Source of the DNA: Nemorincola caseinilytica
Lineage (GTDB): Bacteria > Bacteroidota > Bacteroidia > Chitinophagales > Chitinophagaceae
Assembly: GCF_039540515.1 (NCBI RefSeq)
Contig: NZ_BAABFA010000018.1
Coordinates: forward strand, 62,001 to 126,000
DNA: 64,000 bases
Reading direction: 5' to 3'
Shown piece by piece: positions 9,423-17,900 of the stretch. The notes beneath the pieces are model-generated. The model made no database searches and was not told the DNA's origin. It saw only the letters and a program-made list of their open reading frames with translations. How positions within the stretch are numbered: position 1 is the first letter of the stretch; the number at the start of each line of letters is the position of its first letter. Both the position numbers and the translations under genes were made by a program.

Positions 9423-9424
9423 CT

Positions 9425-11725
9425 TCAGGCAATGGTGTACAGTTCATTTATGCTTTTCCGGAGCGATCGCGCCGTAGGCGGTTCGGCTTTGAAGAGGCGG
9501 AATAAGAATAAACCGTGCCTGTCATGCAATTCCGGAAACAAGGTACATAATTTCCCATACAATTCATATATCTCTGATACCATATTAGGGTCTTCGCCAT
9601 CCATGCCCGCATATTTGGCCCTGGCATGCAGGAACAATGGGGCCGAAATGGGCTGTACCGACAGGTGATGGCGGGTGGCCTCCAGCCATACCTGCTCTAC
9701 AGCGCGGCCACCATTCACAAGGTGGGCGGCACTATACTGCGGAACGGAGACAAGGCCTACTGCCGAAGAGCTGCGTATACTGAGGCGGATGAGCTTTTCG
9801 AAGACCTTGCCGGTGCGCCACTGGTTGAGCAGGGCTATAACGCCCGGGTCGGAACCGATGCGCATGCCCATTTCCTCGGCCACGGTGAGCTCCAGGGTCT
9901 TTATGTCCAGGCCCTCGGTTATCTTTTCGGTACCGCTATCGTTCCAGCGCAGCTCTTTGTGAAAGAACTCGTGGTGCGACTGCGGGTGCAGCGAGCGTAC
10001 ACGCTCTGCGGCAGATTCTATATCGGCAAAGGCATTGATAATGTCGGGGTCGGTAAGAAAGGTGAGTTTGGTGTCTGCCACACGTGCGCAGGCGGTAGCC
10101 AGATCGGTATAGATGCCGGCGGGCAGGGGGGCGTTATCGCCCCGCTTGCGGTTGGTGCAGCGTGTGCCTATATACATGGCGGGTGCGCCAAGGGGGCGTA
10201 CCGCCTCGCTGGGCCGGAAGGCTATAGTGGCCACCAATGGCTGGTCCTCGCCGGCGGGGAAGAGGGTATAGTGGGCCTCGAAGCCCAGGCTGGCGGCCTT
10301 GATGATGATATTCTCCAGCGCGGCACCGAGCGATATACGCGCTATGAAGTCTATGGGATCCGTCCACGAGTAGGACTGTTGCTTGTCGTGGAAGAGGTAG
10401 AGAGCGCCATCTTTCGACAGCAGCTTCCATGGCTGGTTGTTTGCAGCAGATGGGGCCTCTATAGCGGCCTGTGCTACCTGCTGCAGATCTCCTGCGCTTA
10501 TGGCCGATGATGGCGCGGCATGTGCACCTGCCAACTGCAGCATTTGCTGCTCTGTAAGCCGGGGATAGGGCATTTCGCGTACCTCGTAGGTGCCTTCCAT
10601 CTTCTGGGGCTTGTCGCCTATCAGTTCTTCTATATCTACAAAATACCGGCCCGAGCTGCTGTATTTGTTCAGCATGATGCGGCGGCAGACATCGGCACAG
10701 AGGGCACCGCCAAGGGCCACGGCCGAGGCCAGTTGCGGCCATGTGGAAATGGTCTGCTTTATCTCTACCATAGATGCCCGCAGGCGTTTGGATATGGTAT
10801 CCAGCCCCAGCATAGGCATGATGTAGGGTATCTTCTCATCGTTGGTGAGGGAGCCTATCTTGGTGTGGTCCAGGTGGTCTATGAAGCCGTGCAGTATGGC
10901 CCTGTCGGGCTCCAGGTCGAAGCGCTCTACATCTACAGTACCGCGGTCGCTGGCCTCCATGAGCACAGGTATGCGCAGGGCCTTGGCCTTGTGGCGCAGC
11001 AGTATCTTCATGTCCAGCCCGTCGCATTCGTCTATCACGAGGTCCAGCTTGCCGCCTTCGGTGAAGAAGGCATCCATATTGGTGGTAGTGAGGCCTTCTG
11101 AGAAGAGGGTGATCTTCAGGAATGGGTCTATCTCGGCTATGTCGCGCGCTACCTGTATGGTCTTTTTCAGGCCCATATTGTATACGCTGCTGCGCAGGCG
11201 GTTGAGGTTGGTGATCTCCAGGTCGTCGAAATCGGCTATGCGCAGCTCGCCAAAGGTACGCTCCATGGCCATGGTCACCGATACTGCCTGACCTACCGAG
11301 AGGCCTACCACACCTATGCGTTTGGTAGCCAGTATCTCTTCTTCCTCGTCGGTTATCTTGTACTTATTGCGGTTGGTACGCATGAAGACGAATTCCTTCT
11401 CATCGAGCAGGTGTACCAGCTTATCGTTCCATGGGTAGTATACCCATACGCCGTACTGGTCTATGGGGGTGCCGGCCAGGTGGGTGTGTATGCGCGGTTC
11501 TATCTCATTGTCTTTCAGGGTCTCTTTGGGTATGCTGGTCTTTACCAGTTCGCGAAGCTGGGCGTGGATGGTGTCATAGACCCGTATCCATGGGCGGGTG
11601 TTCAGTAGCTGTTCCAGTGCCTCTTCGTCCCCCTTCTCTATGAGGCGAAAGAACACGGGCCTGTACATATCTTGTTCTTCTTTTATTTCTTTTAATTTAT
11701 TATTAATTATCTTTGTTAACACCAT
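9425..11725 (-). CDS. ThiF/E1-like domain fused to nitroreductase domain (Rv1355c family)
   Basis: 766 residues from the ATG at 11725; an internal ATG at 11668 (MYRPVFF) behind a purine-rich stretch is an alternative start. Residues about 110-370 form an E1/ThiF/MoeB-type adenylating fold: GVVGLSVGQAVS is the nucleotide-binding loop and DFDDLEITNLNRLR carries the acidic and Arg residues that hold ATP-Mg. I see no CxxC zinc pairs of the MoeB/ThiF kind. Residues about 415-766 resemble an FMN nitroreductase, starting with AAIEAPSAANNQPW. This architecture matches the Rv1355c ('MoeY') family, whose function is not established. E1 plus FMN oxidoreductase recalls azoline-forming enzyme pairs, but no precursor peptide is evident. 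It heads a five-gene operon with an acyltransferase-like protein and a phosphorelay. Confidence 0.85.
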   Translation of the reverse strand: MVLTKIINNKLKEIKEEQDMYRPVFFRLIEKGDEEALEQLLNTRPWIRVYDTIHAQLRELVKTSIPKETLKDNEIEPRIHTHLAGTPIDQYGVWVYYPWNDKLVHLLDEKEFVFMRTNRNKYKITDEEEEILATKRIGVVGLSVGQAVSVTMAMERTFGELRIADFDDLEITNLNRLRSSVYNMGLKKTIQVARDIAEIDPFLKITLFSEGLTTTNMDAFFTEGGKLDLVIDECDGLDMKILLRHKAKALRIPVLMEASDRGTVDVERFDLEPDRAILHGFIDHLDHTKIGSLTNDEKIPYIMPMLGLDTISKRLRASMVEIKQTISTWPQLASAVALGGALCADVCRRIMLNKYSSSGRYFVDIEELIGDKPQKMEGTYEVREMPYPRLTEQQMLQLAGAHAAPSSAISAGDLQQVAQAAIEAPSAANNQPWKLLSKDGALYLFHDKQQSYSWTDPIDFIARISLGAALENIIIKAASLGFEAHYTLFPAGEDQPLVATIAFRPSEAVRPLGAPAMYIGTRCTNRKRGDNAPLPAGIYTDLATACARVADTKLTFLTDPDIINAFADIESAAERVRSLHPQSHHEFFHKELRWNDSGTEKITEGLDIKTLELTVAEEMGMRIGSDPGVIALLNQWRTGKVFEKLIRLSIRSSSAVGLVSVPQYSAAHLVNGGRAVEQVWLEATRHHLSVQPISAPLFLHARAKYAGMDGEDPNMVSEIYELYGKLCTLFPELHDRHGLFLFRLFKAEPPTARSLRKSINELYTIA

Positions 11726-11806
11726 GGTAGATTTTAGTATTAAACGAATAAGTTTATTATTTTTACAACAACAGCCTACCCCTTAACGCAGGTCATCTCA
11801 CAGCCA

Positions 11807-12271
11807 ATGAATAAAGATAAAATTACCATATTGTACGTTGATGATGAAATGAACAACCTCATCTCGTTCAAAGCTGTTTTCCGCATTAAATATAACATAC
11901 TTACGGCTATTAGCGGAGAGGAAGCGATAAAGATCTTAAAGAACAATATGGTAAATATCATTATCACTGACCAGCGTATGCCACAAATGACAGGTGTGGA
12001 ATTCCTGGAGTCGATACTTGATGAATTTCCCGATCCCATACGCATACTGCTCACCGGCTATGCCGATATGAACGCCGTGATAGATGCCGTGAACAAGGGA
12101 AAGATATTTCACTACCTGACCAAGCCATGGAACGAGGAAGAACTGGATATGACCATAACACGCGCCTTTGACGTATACCGCCAGAAGATAGAAGAGCGCG
12201 AAATGACCAATAAACTGAGCCTTTCGAACGAGCAACTGGAATTCCTGCTGAGGCAGAAGCTACTATCCTAA
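11807..12271 (+). CDS. Stand-alone response regulator receiver, divergent from the E1-NTR operon
   Basis: 154 residues. One REC domain (about 5-125) with YVDDE, phospho-Asp in ITDQRMP, the Thr switch in LLTGY and the Lys in LTKPW, then a short charged helical tail of about 30 residues without a recognisable output domain. It is a close relative of the receiver of the hybrid kinase at 5460-6566. It is divergent from the E1-nitroreductase gene with only 81 nt between the two starts, so the promoters overlap or are shared. Most likely it is a further phospho-acceptor in the same signalling circuit. Confidence 0.85.
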   Translation: MNKDKITILYVDDEMNNLISFKAVFRIKYNILTAISGEEAIKILKNNMVNIIITDQRMPQMTGVEFLESILDEFPDPIRILLTGYADMNAVIDAVNKGKIFHYLTKPWNEEELDMTITRAFDVYRQKIEEREMTNKLSLSNEQLEFLLRQKLLS

Positions 12272-12323
12272 ATTTATTTCTCCGTAACCAAACTGGAATG
12301 CCGATACGGCAGGGGATATTCTT

Positions 12324-13169
12324 TTACAGACCCGATACACCACCACCGCGCGATATCTTGCCGATACCTGCATAATGCCTGCGCCAGTAATCTTCCTTGA
12401 GGCTGCTGATAACAACGCCCTGCGAGGTAGATGAATGAATGAAATGACCATTGGCCAGGTAAACGCCCACATGGGTGATGCGCTTGCCGCGCTGGCGGAA
12501 GAATACGAGGTCGCCTTCCTGGGCATCATCGGCCTTTTTCTCTCTTTTGCAGCTCTTGTACTGGTCTTGTGCGGTGCGGGTAAGCTCTATGCCATATACA
12601 TCATCGTACAGCTTGCGGGAGAAGCCCGAGCAGTCTATACCGGCCTCTGACTGGCCGCCGAGGCGATAGCGGGTACCATACCACCTGGTGATGAAGTTGT
12701 ATAACTGGCCGTTGTGCACATCTTTGCCCTGTATGCCTACGAGGTCGGTGTATTTAAGGCCGGCGGGCTCTATCTCTTCGGTGGCAGTAGCAGTGGGTGT
12801 AGTAGCGGGTTCAGATGTTTCTGTTTCCTCTTCTGTTTCCTGCTTTTTGCGCTTTATGAATATGAAATGGGTACGGCCCTGGTGTTGTTCGGGCCTTTGT
12901 TCTTCGGCGGTGAGCGCCCCGGCATGAGCGGGTTCGGATGATGTAGCAGATGCCACGGCCTCCTGCGCTGGCAGGGTGGCAACGGTGCGGGTATCTATAG
13001 CATTGGCAGCCTCACCGGTCTTTGTCTGACCGTGCAGGTAGATACCATTAATAAACTTTGGCTGCCTGGCATGTGCTAATGTAACCCTCTTACCTGCATC
13101 GCAGCTGGTAAGTAAAAATACTATCATTAACAGGCATGCTGAAGTAAAGGAGCGCTTTCTCATCGGCAT
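12324..13169 (-). CDS. NlpC/P60 family lipoprotein peptidase
   Basis: 281 residues. A signal peptide ends at a lipobox-like LLTSCD, so the protein is probably lipid-anchored. A linker rich in Ala, Thr and Glu (about 30-150) leads to a C-terminal NlpC/P60 domain with the catalytic Cys in GIDCSGFS, the His in THVGVYL and a third polar site at GHFIHSS. Enzymes of this family cleave D-Glu/mDAP peptide bonds in peptidoglycan (Spr/MepS type). Start may be the ATG at 13169 or the second Met two codons later. It converges on the receiver gene that ends at 12271 and has its own well-formed promoter at 13186-13216. Confidence 0.88.
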   Translation of the reverse strand: MPMRKRSFTSACLLMIVFLLTSCDAGKRVTLAHARQPKFINGIYLHGQTKTGEAANAIDTRTVATLPAQEAVASATSSEPAHAGALTAEEQRPEQHQGRTHFIFIKRKKQETEEETETSEPATTPTATATEEIEPAGLKYTDLVGIQGKDVHNGQLYNFITRWYGTRYRLGGQSEAGIDCSGFSRKLYDDVYGIELTRTAQDQYKSCKREKKADDAQEGDLVFFRQRGKRITHVGVYLANGHFIHSSTSQGVVISSLKEDYWRRHYAGIGKISRGGGVSGL

Positions 13170-13185
13170 GTTTGTTTGCGAGGTG

Positions 13186-13216
13186 CAAAAGTAAGGGAAA
13201 CTGCCGGTCGCTCCAA
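13186..13216 (-). promoter_or_regulatory. Bacteroidota-type promoter for the NlpC/P60 gene
   Basis: Minus strand: TTG (13216-13214), 20-nt spacer, TACTTTTG (13193-13186), a close match to TTG / TAnnTTTG. It sits 17 nt before the start codon. Confidence 0.5.
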
Positions 13217-13221
13217 GGCTA

Positions 13222-13230
13222 TGTGGATAA
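13222..13230 (+). promoter_or_regulatory. Perfect DnaA-box nonamer
   Basis: TGTGGATAA, the complement of TTATCCACA, lies just upstream of the NlpC/P60 promoter. One of four perfect copies in intergenic DNA of this window. Confidence 0.4.
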
Positions 13231-13295
13231 CTTCCCGGTCCTTAATGTTAAAATAACGTTGCTGCTCTTACTTTTAACGTGTAATGTGTTGAATG

Positions 13296-13703
13296 TCAAA
13301 GGCCACCCATAGATAGTACCTTTTTGTATTCGGCCTCGGTGACGGCGCTTACTGACAGTCTGCCCAGCCTCACGAGTTGCATATCGGCGAGGGAGGGTTC
13401 CTTTTTGATGTCGGCAAGGGTAACGGGGGTGGGAATGGCTTTGTAGGGTTTCAGCTCTACCACCACCCAGGCAGGGTCTTCGGTAGTGGGGTCCTGGTAG
13501 GCCTCTTTGACCACAGTGGCTATGCCTACTATGGCCAGGCCCTCGTTGCTATGGTAGAAAAGCACATGATCGCCCTTGGCCATGGCCTTCATATTGTTGC
13601 GGGCGGCATAGTTGCGTACACCATCCCAAAAGGTCTTCTTATCCTTTACGAACTGGTCCCAACTGTATTTGAACGGTTCGGACTTTACAAGCCAGTAGTT
13701 CAT
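13296..13703 (-). CDS. EVE domain-containing protein
   Basis: 135 residues, essentially one EVE domain (PUA-like fold): it opens with MNYWLVKSEP, continues with FWDGVRNYAARNNMKAM and has DHVLFYHSN and the IVGIATV strand, all hallmarks of the family. EVE domains bind modified bases in DNA or RNA (for example methylated cytosine) in an aromatic cage; the precise ligand here is unknown. The length is typical of the stand-alone bacterial proteins. It starts 12 nt after the stop of metF on the same strand, so the two are very likely co-transcribed. Confidence 0.9.
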   Translation of the reverse strand: MNYWLVKSEPFKYSWDQFVKDKKTFWDGVRNYAARNNMKAMAKGDHVLFYHSNEGLAIVGIATVVKEAYQDPTTEDPAWVVVELKPYKAIPTPVTLADIKKEPSLADMQLVRLGRLSVSAVTEAEYKKVLSMGGL

Positions 13704-13715
13704 ATGCTATAGGGT

Positions 13716-14669
13716 TTAGAACAGCTTCTTCAGTACGTTGTAGATGACCCTGGGTTTGCCCAGTGTATAGAAATGCAGCACTTTGGCGCCGTTCTTCAGC
13801 AGGTCGCGGCACTGCTCTGTGAGCCATTCCGTACCTATCTGCTCGCAGTCGGCATCGGTCTTGGCCTTCATCATGGCATTGTAGAGGTCTACGGGTATCT
13901 CTATATTGAACACACGGGGTATGGTAGTTAGCTGCTTCTTGTTGGTGATGGGTTTCAGGCCCGGTATTATAGGCACCTCTATACCGAACTCCCGGCACTT
14001 GTTCACATAGGCATAATAGTGCTCATTGTTGTAGAAAAGCTGGGTGGTCACATAGTCTGCACCGAGGTCTATCTTGCGTTTCAGGTAGTAGATGTCGGTA
14101 TCGGTATTGGGCGACTCGAAGTGTTTTTCGGGATAGCCCGCTATGCCTATGCAGAAATCGGTCTTGGCGCCATCCATTATATCGTCCTCCATGTACAGGC
14201 CATTGTTGAGGCCCACTATCTGGCGCACCAGGTCTTCGGCATAGCTGTGACCGGCAGGGTGGGGGTTGAAGAATTTTTCGTTGGCAGCGGCATCGCCACG
14301 CAGCGCCAGTACGTTCTTTATACCCAGGAAGTCAAGGTCTATAAGCGCGTTCTCAGTCTCTTCTTTGCTGAAGCCGCCGCATATAAGGTGGGGGATGGCC
14401 TCGACCTTGTATTTGTTCATAAGGGCGGCGCAGATACCCACTGTGCCGGGGCGCTTGCGGATCTCCACCCGCTCGAAGCTGCCATCGCCGCGTTTTTTGA
14501 ACGTCTGCTCGGCCCTGTGGTAGGTGACATTGATGAAAGAGGGCTTGAACTCCATGAGCGGATCGAGGTGATCGTAGATGGAATCGATGCTTTTGCCCTT
14601 AGTGGGGGGGAGTATCTCGTAGGATATGATGGTATCCTTGGCTTCGGCCAGCAGTTGTGTTACTTTCAT
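13716..14669 (-). CDS. metF: Methylenetetrahydrofolate reductase
   Basis: 317 residues from the ATG at 14669. A TIM-barrel flavoprotein that reduces 5,10-methylene-THF to 5-methyl-THF for methionine synthesis. Visible family features are SYEILPP (Glu for folate) near the N-terminus, FINVTYHRAE, HLICGGFS, the flavin-site NVLALRGD, AGYPEKHFE, and TTQLFYNNEHY. An in-frame ATG at 14750 would add 27 unrelated residues; I reject it because a promoter-like element (14682-14714) lies inside that extension and places the transcript start a few bases before 14669. The EVE-domain gene follows after 12 nt. Confidence 0.92.
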   Translation of the reverse strand: MKVTQLLAEAKDTIISYEILPPTKGKSIDSIYDHLDPLMEFKPSFINVTYHRAEQTFKKRGDGSFERVEIRKRPGTVGICAALMNKYKVEAIPHLICGGFSKEETENALIDLDFLGIKNVLALRGDAAANEKFFNPHPAGHSYAEDLVRQIVGLNNGLYMEDDIMDGAKTDFCIGIAGYPEKHFESPNTDTDIYYLKRKIDLGADYVTTQLFYNNEHYYAYVNKCREFGIEVPIIPGLKPITNKKQLTTIPRVFNIEIPVDLYNAMMKAKTDADCEQIGTEWLTEQCRDLLKNGAKVLHFYTLGKPRVIYNVLKKLF

Positions 14670-14681
14670 AAATAGCGATGG

Positions 14682-14714
14682 CAAATGTATAATTAAAATG
14701 CATTTTCTCACAAA
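14682..14714 (-). promoter_or_regulatory. Promoter of metF-EVE; rest of the 320-nt gap holds nothing clear
   Basis: Minus strand: TTTG (14714-14711), 21-nt spacer, TACATTTG (14689-14682). The predicted transcript start is within about 10 nt of the metF ATG, a near-leaderless mRNA. The remaining gap up to 14988 is AT-rich leader of the adhesin gene; I see no conserved RNA in it. Confidence 0.45.
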
Positions 14715-14988
14715 TGCATTGGTATATAAAGGACGATATTCCTTATACACTAACTTTTTCCTGCTGTTCTTTGCCTATAAATATGGTTCAGCCCCAAGCA
14801 TAGCCCGGAAAAATGGTCATTTCCCAAACCAAGACGAATAGAGAACTGTCTTTCAGTATATAATGCATTAATAGGTGGGTATGAAAAGTGTGTTCTGTGC
14901 TTTTATGCGGCGATCATGTGTCTTTCATTAAAAATATTAAATAAATGGCATAATTATTGTTATTTTCACGCTATACACCACTTACTTT

Positions 14989-17900
14989 ATGAAATTTACC
15001 TATACTCTTCTCAAACGTTCTTTGCTGGTGCTACTGTTCTTTTGCCTGCCTGCAGTGGGCAGGGCATCGCATATAGTAGGCGCAGATCTGTTCTATACCC
15101 ATGTTACCGGCAATACCTACAGGATAACCGTAGTGCTCTATGGCGATTGCGGGCCTGCCAGTTCTGGGACATTCCCTAGTTTATCTACAGGAACGCCGCA
15201 GGTGTGTGTGTATGATGGCGCTACCAGTGTGACCACACTTAGCTTATCTCTGCAACCGCCTACCGCAGGTGTGGAGATAACACCTGTTTGTGCAGCAGAT
15301 ATCTCTTCCACACAATGTACGAATACCGCCTTTACGATACCGGGCATAAAAAAGTTCGTTTATTCTGTGGACTATATGCTACCGTACAATTCTTCGGTAT
15401 GGCGTTTTGTGTTCAATGGACAATATACTTCAGCGACCGCAGGGAGGGCTGCGGCCATCACTAACCTGCCCACGACCCCTGCTACCAGTATTCAGCTGAT
15501 AGATACGCTGAACAACTTGTCTTTCCCGGCCAATTCGAACCCTCTGTTCACTACTATTCCCACACCCTTCTTTTGTCTGAACGAACTGAATACATACAAT
15601 CCAGGCGCGGCCGATGCGGATGGAGATAATCTTGTGTTCCAACTGGTGGCGGCCACCAATGGCACGGGCAACTGCAGTGTGGTAGGCGGCGATTGCACAT
15701 ATACCGGTTCGGCATGGCCGGGACAGCCTATCACCCCTGCAACACCCCTGCAATGTCTTCCGGCATCTTATTCTTTCTCCAGCACCACAGGGCAAATAGT
15801 TTTCAACCCGAATTTTGTGCAGCGATCGGTGGTGGTATATAATGTGCGCGAGTTCAGGGGAGGTATACTGGTGGGTACTTGCCAGCGGGAGATGACGTTC
15901 TATGTTCGCCCCTGCTCGAATATGCCACCATCGGGCGTGTTCAGCGGCGCAACCGCCGGTACCCTTACCGATACCACCACATTCAGGATATGCCAGAACT
16001 CCGGGCCATTCTCTATAAACATATATCCGGTGGACCCCGAGGGTGATACCATTACAGTTACAGCATCGGGCCTGCCCACGGGTTCTTCCTTCAATACTGT
16101 AGACAATACCACCCCGGCGCCCCACAGTACTTTCTTATGGAACGCTACCGGCACTGCGCCGGGATCGTATACGTTCTATGTCACCTTCACCGACAACAAT
16201 TGCCCCGATGCCGGTACGCTTACCCGTGCCTTCACCATCATCATAGACCCTGTGCCTACCATTGCCGGGCCATCTTCGGTATGTGTGGGTACCACAGCTA
16301 CTTTTACAGGCACACCGGCCGGAGGTACCTGGACCAGCTATATACCTGCCGTAGGTACGATAGGGGCAAGCTCGGGTGTGTTCACAGCCCTGGCCACGGG
16401 GTCTGCAATGATCACATATACGTTGCCCAGCGGCTGTTATTCCACTACCTTTTTTCCTGTGGTACCTATACCTACGGTGAACCCCATAACGGGGCCGAAT
16501 ACGGTATGCCAGGGCAGCACCATAACACTGAGCAATACCACGCCGGGCGGTACATGGAGCGTAGTAGGGCCTGCGGCATCGATAGGTACCACCACGGGTG
16601 TGCTTGCAGGACTATCGGGTGGTACAGTGACCGTTTTCTACAACGTGTCATCGGCCTGCGGGCCAGTGTTCGCCTCTATGGTGGTAACAGTGAATGCACT
16701 GGCCGATCCGGGTGTCATATCAGGCCCGCATGAGGTATGTACCAGCGGGCCTGCCATAACACTGACCTCTACGGTGGTGGGCGGTGTATGGAGCGGCGGG
16801 GCGCCCAATGCCAGTGTATCGCCGGCAGGGGTAGTGACAGGTATAAATGCCGGAACGGCCACTATCAGCTATACCGTGACCAATGATTGCGGGCCTGTAT
16901 CGGCCACTTATATAGTGACGGTAGTGGCTTCGCCGCCCGATCCGGGTGTGATATCGGGCCCGCCAACGATATGCGAAAGCAGTGCGGCGGCCTATACCTC
17001 AACAGCACCCGGCGGTACATGGACGAGCAGTACGCCTGCTGTGGGCACGATAAGCAGTACCGGCATACTGACAGGTATATCGGCCGGTACTACGGTGATA
17101 AGCTATACGGTAAGCAACAGTTGCGGACCTGCATATGCTACGAAGACCATAACAGTGAACCCGCTGGCCACGGTGAACCCTATAACCGGGCCGGATACCG
17201 TATGCCAGGGCGCTACCATAACACTGAGCAATACCACAGCAGGCGGTACATGGAGCGCCACAGGTGCCGCCACAGTGAACCCTACAACGGGCGAGGTAAC
17301 GGGTGTATCGGGAGGAACGGCGGTAGTGACCTATACGGTGACCAATATGTGCAGTTCGGTAATGGCCACGCGTGTAGTAACAGTAAGCCCACTGCCGGAT
17401 GCAGGTACTATTTCTGGGCCCGATACGGTATGTATCACATCGAGCATTGCGCTGACGGCATCGGTGCCCGGGGGTATATGGTCGGGTGGGGCGCCCAATG
17501 CTTCCGTATCTGCTACAGGGGTAGTAACGGGCCTTATCAGTGGGTCTGCCACCATCAGCTATACAGTAACAAATAGCTGCGGGCCATCTGTAGCTACCAA
17601 GACCATATATGTAAGACCGGTGACCGACCCCGGAGGTGTGCTGACAGGGCCATCGACAGTATGCGTGGGCAGCAGTATAGTACTGGTACCATCGCTGCCG
17701 GGCGGTACATGGGCCAGCAGCAGTACTACCATAGCTACTGTGGCAGGTGGTACGGTGAACGGTGTAGCAGGCGGCACGGCGATCATAAGCTATACCGTGA
17801 ACAACACTTGCGGTACGACCATACTGACCCGGGCCGTAACAGTGAACACTGTGCCTGTGGTAGATACCATAGCAGGCCCTGCAATGGTATGTGTGGGCGG

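Noticed and set aside
14670..14988. Possible SAM-type riboswitch before metF or the adhesin
   Set aside because: No conserved SAM or other riboswitch core is visible; metF seems almost leaderless.
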